Source of the DNA: Rosa chinensis
Lineage: Eukaryota > Streptophyta > Magnoliopsida > Rosales > Rosaceae
DNA: 64,000 nucleotides
Direction of reading: 5' to 3'
Assembly (NCBI RefSeq): GCF_002994745.2
Contig: NC_037090.1
Location: 39,551,001-39,615,000 of the forward strand
The position numbers and the translations under genes are program-made. Position 1 is the stretch's first letter. Every line of letters begins with the position of its first letter. This document shows, one piece after another, positions 24,587-34,989 of this stretch. Below the pieces are notes generated by a model. That model saw nothing but the letters and a program-made list of their open reading frames with translations, was not told the origin of the DNA and did no database searches.

Positions 24587-24795
24587 TTGGGGTAATTTTG
24601 TTTTTTTTTTTTCTTTCTCTTAAACCACAATCACTCATTCATGAACCTGAACATGATTCCGTTGATGAAGGAGTTGCAGAGAGATCTTCTTGTTTGCCTT
24701 CCTCTGATTCAAGGGCGGATTCAGATAGATAGGTGGCTGGGCTGAAGCCCCACCGAACACGTTGGGCCGGGAAAAAAAAAGAAAAGAAAAAAAAA

Positions 24796-25560
24796 ACAGC
24801 TCTTTCTCTTTTTCAAGCCCACCCGAACTAAGACTCTCGGCTTCGGCACTTCGCATTCGCTCCTCACCTCCTCACATTTTAGCACCAACACCATATTGTT
24901 GGGTTTCTTTTCAATTGTTGGGTTATTCTTCTTCTTCAGTTCTTCATTTCTTCGACCTTTGGTCAATTGACTCCACTGATGTTAAAGAGGTATCACTATC
25001 TATTCTGATAACCAATTACATAAAACCCAAATTGACTTTGTTGTCTAAATTGTTAAGCCCTTTATGGTTTTTGGGTTGTTGTTTTTTTTTTTTGTATATA
25101 AAATTGTTAAGCCTAATCTAGAATTCTTGATTACTTATAAGCAATTGGAGCCGATGGGTTGGGTATTTGGGTTTGTCCTTGGTTCTAATTCACATCTATG
25201 TGACTGAGAGGAGGAAAATTGGAGGGGAGAGAGAGAGAGAGAGAGACTGGGACAACAAACAGAGGAGAAAGCGGGAGAAGAAAAGAAAGAACGAAAGGGA
25301 AGAGAGGAGAGGGATGAAGAGAAAGCCAGAAACAAAAGAAAAGAAAAGAAAAGAAGAAGAGATGGGAAGGGAGAAGAGAAAAATGCATCAACAGTCCCTC
25401 AACTCTTGTTCATCGGCCAATTTGATACCCAGACTTACAAAGCTATCAATATGATACCTAAAGTCTTACATTGCTATCAACGACATACTTCCGTTAAATT
25501 TCCATAATGGTTCCGTTAAATAATTGACGTGGCAAGTTCGTGGAGAAAACAAAGATGACA
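24796..25560 (+). repeat. Left arm of large inverted repeat
   Basis: Pairs with 27305-28014 on the opposite strand. Matching landmarks run in mirrored order: CTTCGGCACTTCGCATTCGC (about 24842), GTCAATTGACTCCACTGATG (about 24962), GAGCCGATGGGTTGGG (about 25148), CTGGGACAACAAACAG (about 25246) and GCATCAACAGTCCCTCAAC (about 25384). Purine-rich tracts (GA and GAAAA) fill 25225-25385. Confidence 0.8.
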
Positions 25561-25635
25561 AATGACCAAAATAACCATCAACCTCTACCAACAATTTAAT
25601 TATTTAATTAAATGATTTTTTTTATAATTTTCTCT

Positions 25636-25678
25636 CTCTTCTTCTTCTTCTTCTTCTTCTTCTTCTTCTTCTTCTTCC
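25636..25678. repeat. (CTT)n microsatellite
   Basis: About 13 CTT repeats follow a CT-rich stretch. Confidence 0.9.
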
Positions 25679-25719
25679 TTTGTTACTGTGATCTCATTCT
25701 TCCCAGCCATGGACTTTTA

Positions 25720-26606
25720 GGGGAGAGGAGGGAGCTGAGGTCGTGCTAGTTTTGGGTGGCGCGGTTTGAGGCTGTGAGGTCGTCCATATCTACGCTGTGG
25801 TCCAGGAAGGTGGTGCCTTGGAGCTTGCGACGGTAGCAGGATGGTTGGGATGCTTGCGATGGATAGGACGGTGTCGTTTTGGGGTGGGATGTTCTTCTTC
25901 TCCAGACATCTTGGAAGCAGAGGAGATAATGAGAAAGCGAAGTCTGGGTTTGGGGGTGGCGAAGGTGAAGGGTGTGGCGGTGCAATTGTAGGGTTTGATG
26001 GGTGTAGTAGTGGAAATGAGAAAGAAGAAGAAGGAGTTGGATAGGAGATACTTGCATTGAAGTTGCAGGGACAGTCTCAAATATTGAAAACTTGGTATGA
26101 ACAGTCGCAAATTAGTTCAATTTCTTTTTGTTTTGTTGTTGAGGGGGTTTATCCATTCAAATTAGCAAGAAGAAAATGGGGGCGGAGCTTTTAGACAGCT
26201 ATGTTATTCTGGGAGCTTCCTCTGTCATTGAAAAAGAATTCACTTGCAAAAGACGTCATCTTCGGCGGAGGGCCTTGAAGACACCTTCATTCAAGCTATT
26301 TATTTATTTTTTATTTTTTATTAATATTTCTGTCAATAAAAAAGGAAAAGAAAATAACTGATTAGGTCTGCTTTTTGGGAAAAAGATATGTTTACCCTTT
26401 CTGTTTTCTCCATGTGTTTGTCACATCAGCTCTTTAACAGAATTGTTACAGAAATTTAATGGAAATATGTCATTGATAGCAATATAAGATTTTAGGTATC
26501 ACATTGATAGCTTTCTGAGTCTGGCTATCAAACTGAGCGGTGCATGAGAGTTGAGAGACTGTTGATGCATTTTTCTCTTCTCCTTTCCCATCTTCTTCTT
26601 TTCTTA
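25720..26606. repeat. Tandem duplication, unit 1
   Basis: Nearly identical to 26635-27520 over its length. A minus-strand frame (26110 down to 25790) begins with a hydrophobic, Ser/Thr/Phe-rich segment and contains TPKPRLRFLIISSASK then EEEHPTPKRHRP, which has the look of an organelle transit peptide and the start of a protein. It may be a captured host gene fragment; I do not recognise it. Confidence 0.7.
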
Positions 26607-26634
26607 ACCCCCCCCCCCCCCCCCCCCCCTCTCT

Positions 26635-27520
26635 CCCGGAGAGGAGGCAGCTGAGGTCGTGCTAGTTATGGGTGGCGCAGGTTGAGACGGTGAGGTCGTC
26701 CATATCTACGCTGTGGTCCAGGAAGGTGGTGCCTTGGAGCTTGCGACGGTAGCCGGATGGTTGGGATGCTTGCAATGGATAGGACGGTGTCGTTTTGGGG
26801 TGGGATGTTCTTCTTCTCTAGACATCTTTGGAAGCAGAGGAGATAATGAGGAAGCGAAGTCTGGGTTTAGGGGTGGCGAAGGTGAAGGGTGTGACGGTGG
26901 AATTGTAGGGTTTGATGGGGGTAGTAGTGGAAATGAGAAAGAAGAAGGAGTTGGATAGGAGATACTTGCATTGAAGCTGCAGGGACAGTCTCAAATATTG
27001 AAAACTTTGTATGAACAGTCGCAAATTAGTTCAATTTCTTTTTTGTTTTGTAGTTGAGGGGGTTTATCCATTCAAATTAGCAAGAAGAAAATGGGGCGGA
27101 GCTTTTAGATAGTTGTGTCATCCTGGGAGCTTCCTCTGTCATTCAACTTGGACCCAACAAGCATTCACTTGCAAAAGACGTCATCTCCGGCGGAAGGCCT
27201 TGAAGACGCCTTCATTCCAGCTATTTATTATTTTATTTTTTTTATTAATATTTCTGTCAATAAAAAAGAAAAAGGAAAAAACTGATTAGGTTTGCTTTTT
27301 GGGAAAAAAGACATGTTTACCCTTTCTGTTTTCTCCATGTGTTTGTCACGTCAGCTCTTTAACAGAATTGTTTCAGAAATTTAATGGAAATATGTCATTG
27401 ATAGCAATATAAGACTTTAGGTATCACATTGATAGATTTCTGAGTCTGGCTATCAAATTGACCGGTGCACGAGAGTTGAGGGACTGTTGATGCATTTTTC
27501 TCTTCTCCTTTCCCATCTTC
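26635..27520. repeat. Tandem duplication, unit 2
   Basis: Second copy of the unit at 25720-26606, about 95% similar by eye. The minus-strand frame is shifted just after SSASK, where the first copy continues, so this copy is more decayed. It has an extra stretch near 27145 (TCAACTTGGACCCAACAAGC). A 22-C run (26608-26629) separates the units. Confidence 0.7.
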
Positions 27521-28014
27521 TTCTTTTCTTCTCCCCCTATTCGTTGTCCCAGTTTCTTTCTCTCTCTCTGTTTTTTTTTTTTTTTCCAGTTTTCCTCCTC
27601 TCAGTTAAATAGATGTGAATCAGAACCAAGGACAAACCCAAAAACCCAACCCATCGGCTCCAATTGCATATCAGTAATCAAGAATTCTAGATTAGGCTCA
27701 ACAATTTCAGATACCAAAAACAACAATCCAAAAACCAAAAAGGGTTTAGCTTTAGCGATTAAGATAACAAACTCAATATGAGTTTTATGGAATTGGTTAT
27801 TAGAATAGCTAGTGGTACCTTAACATCGGTGGAGTCAACTGACCAAAGGTCGAAGAAATGAAGAACTGAAGAAGAAGAATAACCCAGCAATTGTAAGGAA
27901 CCCCAGCAATGTGTGAAGTGCTGATGCTAAAATCCAAGGAGGCTAGAAGCGAATGCGAAGTGCCGAAGTCGAGAGTCTTATTTCAGGTGGGCTTAAGAAA
28001 GAGAGAGAGCTTTC
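27305..28014 (-). repeat. Right arm of large inverted repeat
   Basis: Reverse-complement counterpart of 24796-25560, with small insertions and deletions. A further partial copy of the terminal motif (TATCAAATTGGCCCG then AGAGTTGAGG) follows at 28085-28135. An (AC)10 run at 28021-28042 is adjacent. Confidence 0.8.
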
Positions 28015-28364
28015 CAAAAAATACACACACACACACACACACATACCTAGATTTTTTTTTCCGACCCAATTAACATGTGTCAGTGGGTATCAAATTGGCC
28101 CGTACACAAGAGTTGAGGAACAGCTGGTGCATTTTTGTCACGGGAGAAAGAGATAGAGATTTTGGCTTCATGAGTCGGTTTTTGGAGAGCTTTGGTTTTT
28201 AGTCTCTTTGAACAAGATTTTGGTCTAGGAGTTTCGGGCACTGTAACTTGGAAGAAGATGTGAGAATTTAATCTCATGATCAATTGATTAATACGAGTTT
28301 CTCTATTAATATTTTGATTAAGAAGATGCAACTGGGAATTTCTTTGTTAATATTATGAAAAAAT

Positions 28365-28691
28365 ATGCGTAGAAATCCAAAATTCCAGAATTTGGAATCT
28401 ATTTCTGATTTGTGCCACACCTTGGTTGAAACAAGGAAGTCAAAAATTTTCCCTATGTTCTATAGATTGATTTGTCTAATTTTGACTATTCTTGTTTCTA
28501 CGGCAACCACTGAAAGAGCATTTTCAGCTATGAACATTGTTAAGAATAAACATAGAAGCAAGATGGAAGTTGAGTTTCTTGGTGATTGTATGGTCATTCA
28601 CATTCAGAAAGAGTATGCTGAATCGATCGACAATTGGTCAGTGACTAAAGAGTTTGAAGCTTCATGTACTCGTAGAGTTAGATTTAGTTAG
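28365..28691 (+). pseudogene. hAT transposase C-terminal fragment (ZMYM1/TTF type)
   Basis: An open frame of 108 codons carries the conserved hAT dimerisation block: LTILVSTATTERAFSAMNIV followed by KNKHRSKMEVEFL. This corresponds to the end of the transposase of the TTF-finger hAT group. Its beginning is missing; the sequence upstream is inverted-repeat material and not the catalytic domain. The frame ends in TAG at about 28691 as expected for a native C-terminus. Confidence 0.8.
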
Positions 28692-28876
28692 TTTATGCTC
28701 TTACATTATACTGCATTGCACGTTTATTTTATTGTTGAGTTTATTCTTTGATTTTGTATATCCATTTGAAGGGTAAGGCTCATTACATCTCCACTTAACC
28801 AGGTGTATATTTTTTTTTCAATTAATAAAATTCTCTCTCACAGTCAATATTCTCCCACTATATATACACACACACA

Positions 28877-29279
28877 GGGCCCTTCCACTAAGATATCTTT
28901 TTTTTTTTGTCTTTTATAGGGATAGGCATTATACAAACTTTTTGATCATATTTCGGCATCTCAACCGTTCATTTTTTAGGTCCTAATGTGTAGATCACTT
29001 CTGCAAATTTTCAGCCAAATCGGTGATCGATAAGGTATCCAAACCTACAATTTACACAAATGGATAGAATCTGTCGAACTGGAACCGTTCGTATTTATAA
29101 TGGTAAATTACAGTTTTGGATGACTTAACGATCATCAAATTGACTGAAAATTTGCAGAAGTGATCTATACATTAGGACCTAAAAACTGAACGGTTGAGAT
29201 GTGCAAAATATGATCGAAAAGTTGGTCTAATGCCCTATCCCTAAAAAATACCCAAAAAATGGATTCCTCACTAGAAGGG

Positions 29280-29284
<5 letters not shown>
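28877..29284. mobile_element. Hairpin MITE (family H, copy 1)
   Basis: A near-complete inverted repeat: left AGGGCCCTTCCACTAAG, right ending TTCCTCACTAGAAGGGCCCT. Both arms contain CTCAACCGTTC and GCAAATTTTCAG on mirrored strands. Flanked by TATATA on both sides, suggesting insertion into TA. A related copy lies at 59046-59455. Confidence 0.75.

Positions 29285-29320
<36 letters not shown>
29284..29320. repeat. (TA)n microsatellite
   Basis: About 17 TA repeats directly after the hairpin MITE. Confidence 0.9.
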
Positions 29321-29321
<1 letters not shown>

Positions 29322-29371
29322 CGAAGTTCAACCTCCTCCAAGGTATTAATACTGGATCCGCCGCTACTCTG

Positions 29372-29716
29372 GTTGTCGCTGATGGTTTCTTTTTGGGTTC
29401 ATCACTCATCCCTTGCAAACTGTGCTTTTCTCATTCTGCCGCATTATATATCAAGATACAATCCACAATCTGTAAATTATTACAATTCAAATTAGGTAAA
29501 TAATGGAGTTTCAACGAGATTTAGGAGTTAAGGACGGGAAATATATCTTAGATGTCCTAGGTTTCAAATCTTGTCAAGCAAAGAAACAAGATGTAATTAT
29601 TGGGTTCCTATATTAATGACTGCAATTATCACCTTAAGAAATAATTGTGAAATTGCCACAAGGGAACTGATCAAGGGGAATATGAACAAAACAACATATG
29701 CAAACAACAATTTGCC
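29372..29716. other. Short spacer, no gene seen
   Basis: No coding or structural signal recognised. Confidence 0.4.
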
Positions 29717-29724
29717 GGAGGTAG

Positions 29725-30369
29725 CAGGGCCGGTCCTGAGTTTCTTCATGCCCAGGGCAAAAAAATTTTTGGTGCCCAAGGTTAGTGTTGAGATTTTTTT
29801 GTTGACGATTATGAGATTAATTCAACTTCGAAAAATTACGAATTAATAACAAGTTTTTTAAGTAATCAACAAAATCACAAAAAACAAGCAACATAACTTC
29901 TAATATCCAAAACTTTAAAATTAAAAAACACTCAATATCTATTTTGATCTATACCTCAAGCTGCATCATGAAATGTCAAAAAATAGGTCAGCTTACCGTA
30001 GAAGAACAGAATAATAGAGAAGAGAAATATTATTGGGAGATGAAAAGCATATAGGAGAAATATTGGAAATCACAGGCGGTGCAAGTGAAGAATTGAGGGA
30101 TTTAATAATCATTAATTGAAACCCCAAATTTAAAGAGAAATTTGTTTGATTTCTAGGTTTTAGAGAGAGAGTGAAAGACTACTATAATGATATTTACAGT
30201 TTTTTTTTTTTTTGAGAAAAAATGATATTTACAGTTCTCGATTACTCAAAAAAACGAAAAATAAGAAGAATAAAACATCCAACTAGACAACACTCTAGAA
30301 TTATGAAATTAGAAATTTTTTTTTTTTACACGCTCCATAGCATATATTGCTGTTTATATATAATTATAT

Positions 30370-30413
<44 letters not shown>

Positions 30414-30493
30414 CCTTAAATTCAAAATTGTGCCCTACCTTTCCCTGGGCCCCGGGCTGTCACCAAGGCTGCCCTTGGGCAAGGCCGGCCCTG
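29725..30493 (+). mobile_element. hAT-type MITE with perfect 8-bp TSD
   Basis: Starts CAGGGCCGGTCCTGAG and ends GGCAAGGCCGGCCCTG; the target duplication GGAGGTAG is exact at 29717-29724 and 30494-30501. An (AT)n run at 30371-30410 is inside. No coding capacity. A further imperfect duplication, ACATATGCAAACA(A/G)CAATTTGC, occurs just outside both ends (29695-29716 and 30504-30525), so the target itself may have been repeated. Confidence 0.9.
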
Positions 30494-30501
30494 GGAGGTA
30501 G

Positions 30502-30950
30502 CTACATATGCAAACAGCAATTTGCAATTTTCATTTTTTCCCAGAGGAAAAGATTCTGATCACCTTTTTTTTTTTTTCTTCAGGGGAACGGAATCATGTT
30601 CCATTAATAAACGACATCACTGCGTCAAGCTAGAGGGTTTCAAGAAACCACTCATAGTAAAAGATGAAGCACTATACAGACTGCCCAAAGCAGCCCAAAC
30701 CTCCTAACCAAAAGACTAAAAACCTAAAGGAACTGCAAGAAAAAAACCTCCCTAACCATATACCATCCAAGAATGGGACACATTCAAGAAAAGTATAGAA
30801 CTAGGAAGCAAACTGCAAAACAAAGAAAGAAAGAAAAAAAGAAAATACAAACCTATACGACCCGAAACAAAGAAACTATAACGAAGCATTAACCCGAAAC
30901 AAAGAAACTATAACCTTATTTTGTGATATGTATTTATAGTTAAAAAAATA
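30502..30950. other. Spacer with A-rich tandem motif
   Basis: No gene. The phrase CCGAAACAAAGAAACTATAA occurs twice (about 30861-30880 and 30894-30913). Confidence 0.4.
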
Positions 30951-31227
30951 GAGAGAATTCCACAAATGGTCACTCAACTATGACTCATTCGACACTTTGG
31001 TTACTGAAGTTTCAAATATATCACTTTGGTCACTCAACTATTACACTGTCAATCACTTTAGTCACCCAAAAAGTATTTTTTATAATTTTTTTTAATGAAA
31101 AAAATTAACAAAATGACTTAAGTGATTGACAGTGTAATAGTTGAGTGACCAAAGTGATATATTTGAAACTTCAGTGACCAAAGTGTCGAATGAGTTATAG
31201 TTGAGTGACCATTTGTGAAATTTTCCC
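30951..31227 (+). mobile_element. Small Mutator-like MITE
   Basis: Inverted repeats of over 100 bp (ACAAATGGTCACTCAACTAT at the left; its complement at the right) around an AT-rich loop. Termini GAGAGAATTCCAC and, reversed, GGGAAAATTTCAC. Flanks AAAAAAATA and AAAAATATA resemble a 9-bp duplication. The terminal 13 bp resemble those of the Pack-MULE that starts 28 bp further on. Confidence 0.75.
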
Positions 31228-31254
31228 AAAAATATATATATGTATAAAAAAATA

Positions 31255-32318
31255 GGGAAAATTTCGCAAACAGTACACTAAATAAAGGCCACTAATAATT
31301 CTTATACACAAAGTTTCAAACCAAACATTTCGGTAAACGAAATATGAAACTCGACCCACTATCAGTACACGACGTCAATTTTTGACACCAAAATGTCCAT
31401 TATGCCCTCAGTTCTTTTTTTTTTTAATAATTTTTTTTCTGTTATTTTTTTTCCTTCGTTTTTATCTCTTTCTTCTTCCTTCTTCCGGGCTCACTCCCTC
31501 ACTCGATCTTTCGCCGTCGGGGACGGCTCTGTACCCGGCAAGGCCTTCGGCTTCGGGACCTCAATCTAGCTAAGCGGGGCCCACAAGATTTACTTCAACA
31601 ACTGCGAGAGAGCCAAAGAGGCCAAAATCCACGGGATCGAGACCTTGATCTGCATCCCAACTTCCGACGGTGTTCTTGAAATAGGTTCCTCCGGTTTGAT
31701 CAGAGAGAACTGGGGGTTGATCCAGCAAGCCAAGTCGTTGTTCGGGTCGGATCAGCCCAACCCGGAAACAAGACCGATCGAGTTCATCAACTGGAACTTC
31801 TCCATTTTTGACATCGGCATCATTGCCAGCGTGCAGGAAGAGGATCACAGCTCGTACAATGACGTCAAGAAACATGTTTTTGGTTCTAGCAAGAAGAAGA
31901 ATGGAGCTCCGAATCCAAACCCGGACTTCGCAGATTCCGACTGCCAGATGAAAAGAGCGCCGAAGAAACAGGGTCGAAAACCCAGGCTGGGCCGAGACAT
32001 TCCGCTCAACCACGTGGAGGCGGAGCGGCAGCGGCGGGAGATGCTCACCTCGCAAGGGCGGCGTTGGAAGCGAGGGAGTGAGCCCGGAAGAAGGAAGAAG
32101 AAAGAGATAAAAACGAAGGAAAAAAAATAACAGAAAAAAAATTATTAAAAAAAAAAAAGAATTGAGGGCATAATGGACATTTTGGTGTCAAAAATTGACG
32201 TCGTGTACTGATAGTGGGTCAAGTTTCAAATTTCGTGTACCGAAATGTTTGGTTTGAAACTTTGTGTATAAGAATTATTAGTAGTCTTTACTTGGTGTAC
32301 TGTTTGCGAAATTTTCTC
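31255..32318 (+). mobile_element. Pack-MULE carrying a bHLH gene fragment
   Basis: Inverted terminal repeats of about 245 bp: left GGGAAAATTTCGCAAACAGT, right reversed GAGAAAATTTCGCAAACAGT, continuing into mirrored CTCACTCCCTC at 31488-31500 and its complement near 32070. The 9-bp target duplication AAAAAAATA is exact at 31246-31254 and 32319-32327. The body between the repeats (31509-32055) is not transposase but a GC-rich piece of a MYC2/bHLH14-type gene. Long inverted repeats, 9-bp duplication and captured host coding sequence define a Pack-MULE. Confidence 0.9.
31509..32055 (+). pseudogene. Captured MYC2/bHLH14-like transcription factor fragment
   Basis: Translation gives the second half of a bHLH-MYC_N domain (GDGSVPGKAFGFGTSI, CERAKEAKIHGIETL, CIPTSDGVLEIGSS, NWGLIQQAKSLFGSD), the acidic segment IGIIASVQEEDHSS, then KRAPKKQGRKPRLGRD and the start of the basic region LNHVEAERQRRE. 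Similarity stops there, so the helix-loop-helix and C-terminus are absent. A TAG at 31567-31569 stands where a Trp codon is expected (TSI-stop-LSGAH). From after that stop the frame is open to 32130, running into the terminal repeat. In MYC2-type factors the N-terminal region binds JAZ repressors and Mediator and the basic region contacts G-boxes. No intron is seen, consistent with the mostly intronless parent family. Confidence 0.85.
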
Positions 32319-32327
32319 AAAAAAATA

Positions 32328-33026
32328 ACTCACACAGACACACAACGGCTATATGACATCATCATAACTAATTGTTGCTGACGTCAGCACAACTAGCCAT
32401 TGCTGACGTCATCTAGCCATTTATAGCCGTCAGATTATAAGATGTAATCAATATGAACTATTGATTTAAAATTTTGAAAATACTATCACACATGCATGCA
32501 AGTTGTATCACATGACGTGGGCCTCCCCACTTTTTGATCCAATCAGTTGGGCCTCCCCACTTTCTGATCCAATCATTTGGACCAAGATTAGTTGATATAT
32601 CAAACCACATGACTAAAATTAAATACTTTTAAACTACATGAGCAAATGCAGTCATGATTTCAAACCACAGAAACCATTTATAACGTTTATCCCAAAAAAA
32701 AAAAAAAACCAAAACCAAAACCAAATTAATTTTCCGGTACTTTCTGATTTCTTGACCAAACGTCGATTTACTAAGGTTGGGTAAAAAACCCTGCCATTTA
32801 ATTTGGTAAGATTGAATTAAAATATTTTAGGTCGGGTAAATTGACGTTTGACAAATCAAATGGTAGCCATTTAGGTGCAAATCCTCTCTGGGAGACATGG
32901 ACGTGGCTCTATCTGAATTACAAGTCTCATAATATGACATGGCCGGATAAGAGTGAGGTGGATATATCCAGTTAGTCTCACTCTCTCACCCTGAATTACA
33001 AGTCTGAATCCTAAGAGTTTATATTA
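32328..33026. other. PsbP-domain gene upstream region
   Basis: A perfect-looking tandem pair of a 30-bp unit (starts GGGCCTCCCCACTTT) lies at 32519-32578. Repeats of TGACGTCA-like sequence occur at 32378-32410. Close to the gene an I-box-like GGATAAGAG (about 32945) and a weak TATA-like GATATATCC (about 32961) may be promoter elements of the gene starting at 33027; I-boxes are common in photosynthesis genes. Confidence 0.4.
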
Positions 33027-34633
33027 ATGGCGACCAGTGCTCCTCAGAGACCTCCGATCATGATCCCCAATTCAAAATACAAGTTGTGTTCGGGTCAGTG
33101 TAGTTCAAAACAGCATTGTCTTCTCACATTAGGAGCCCCTCAGGAGAAGAGTATGATGGTGAAGAGAAGAGAGTTGATGTTGGGTTTCAGTATGGTTCCA
33201 GCCATTGCAATCGAGGCGCTGCCTTCAGAAGCCAGGGAGGTCGCTGTGGGCTCCTATCTCCCACCCTCAACTTCCGACCCTTCATTCGTTCTCTTCCAAG
33301 CCTCTGCTAAAGACACTCCCGCTCTTCGCGCAGGTACCTCCTACTACTCGTTACTTTCATAGGTTGGATGAATTCAATATAAACTAAACTCAGAGAAACA
33401 AGGCTGGAGTCGGAATATGTTTGGTTTTCCATACAAGCATAAGCTCTGTTCATATTTTCATTTTCGCCTCCATAGAGTGCTTTACTAGTATCGATTTGGG
33501 GATTTGGAGTTGTGATGATCTTTCTTCGCATTACATATATCTGGATTTACCTACGAGGATACGAATGTACAGGAGTAACATCCTCTCTTTTTTTTTTTTT
33601 GGTGACAATCCAACGTTATCTCTTAATAACTTTAGATTGCTTACTTCTATTGAAACCAGAAGTCTACATGAGGAGTGGCCCCTGGTTTAGGATTTTCCAT
33701 CCCTATGTCATGGTTGGTAACTTGAACTGTTCAATTCAGTTACACATACATACACAAACTTACCTTCAAATTTTCTTGAAATTTTATGTATTAGCATAAT
33801 ACTAGAAAAATGTCAAAAATTATTGGCTGCCGTAACTTGCAGTCATATTATCTTCTGAGTCGCATAAGGAATGAAATTACACATGTTATGCATTGCCTTT
33901 ATTTCTCTCGCATTGCAGAGATCTAGCATTCATTTTCTTTCTGTAAGTTAATTTTTGTTGTTTTGAATGGTATAGGTATATTGTAATATACTGAACTGAT
34001 GATATATACTCGAAACTTAGTTGTTTAATTTGCAGGAAACGTGCAGCCTTACCAGTTCATCCTTCCCCCAACATGGAAACAGACACGCGTAGCAAACATA
34101 TTATCTGGTAATTACTGCCAGCCAAAATGTGCAGAGCCATGGGTGGAGGTGAAATTTGAAGATGAAAAACAAGGAAAGCTTCAGGTTGTGGCTTCACCTT
34201 TGATACGCCTGACCAATAAGCCAAATGCATCTATTGAAGATATTGGCAACCCTGAGAAGCTGATTGCTTCTCTTGGACCTTTTGTAACTGGGAACACCTA
34301 TGATCCTGATGAGCTCCTTGAGACCAAAGTTGAAAAACGTGGCGATCTCACGGTATGCATCAGTGCCCACAAGTTGCTTTGTTTCCTTCATCGATATAAG
34401 CTACCTAGCTATGTATTCCTTTGTTTCTCTATATATAATTCAAATGCAATTATGTGTTGCAGTACTACAACTATGTGCTGGAGACTCCATTTGCACTGAC
34501 AGGTTCCCACAATCTTGCAAAGGCCACAGCTAAGGGGAACACTGTTGTCTTATTTGTGGTTAGCGCAAATGACAAGCAGTGGCAATCATCTCAGAAGATT
34601 CTAAAAGCCATGCTTGATTCTTTTCAGGTGTAG
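33027..34633 (+). CDS. Thylakoid-lumen PsbP-domain protein (PPD6/PPD1-like), 3 exons
   Basis: CDS = join(33027..33333, 34036..34352, 34463..34633), 264 aa; GT/AG junctions, frame kept. The N-terminus is a chloroplast transit peptide followed by a twin-arginine lumen signal: KRRELMLGF (RR at residues 47-48), a hydrophobic stretch, then LPSEA before the mature EVAVGSYLPP. The mature part (residues 103-264) has the PsbP fold segments QPYQFILPPTW, EPWVEVKFED, RLTNKPNASIEDIG and AKGNTVVLFVVSA. A Cys pair, NYCQPKC (Cys130, Cys134), resembles the redox-active cysteines I associate with PPD6; PPD1, a PSI assembly factor, is the other candidate. PsbP-domain relatives act in the lumen in photosystem assembly. 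It appears intact and is followed by a broken tandem copy. Confidence 0.88.
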
Positions 34634-34989
34634 TTAGTTCTTTTGCATCATTGCTGAATGAGAGCTGAAGTTTGATACTCTGAAAATTACTTCACGCGAT
34701 CGAGTTGAAAGTCTTGATTTGCTAGTACGTCAGAGCGGAGATGGCTCTACTAAGGTTTATATTACATCGAGGGCTTGTAATAAAATAGACGGTTTATATT
34801 TACTGAATATCATAAGTTTTTTATTTTTTATATTTTTTTTTAGAATTAATGACCACTGGCTACAAATTCTTTCATTTCTTTCTCATGCACAAGGGCCACA
34901 AACACGGTCCCCGTGCGGTCAAATTAAACCTAGCTACAGTAACGATTCAATATGTTAAGAACAAAAAAGACAGTTAAACGTTTATGAAA

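Larger units (their letters stand above)
24710..29371 (+). mobile_element. Rearranged hAT element (TTF/ZMYM1-like) with internal inverted and tandem duplications
   Basis: The left end CAAGGGCGGATTCAG and the right end GGATCCGCCGCTACTCTG (29354-29371) look like the GGGCGGATCCA termini of plant hAT elements. A transposase C-terminus is at 28365-28691. Between lie a large inverted repeat (24796-25560 against 27305-28014), two tandem copies of a roughly 900-bp unit and a hairpin MITE. No matching 8-bp duplication was found at the outer ends, so the outer limits are provisional. Confidence 0.5.

Noticed and set aside
31570..32055. Minus-strand frame of 161 codons opposite the bHLH fragment
   Set aside because: Antisense shadow of GC-rich captured coding sequence; the plus-strand translation matches the MYC family.
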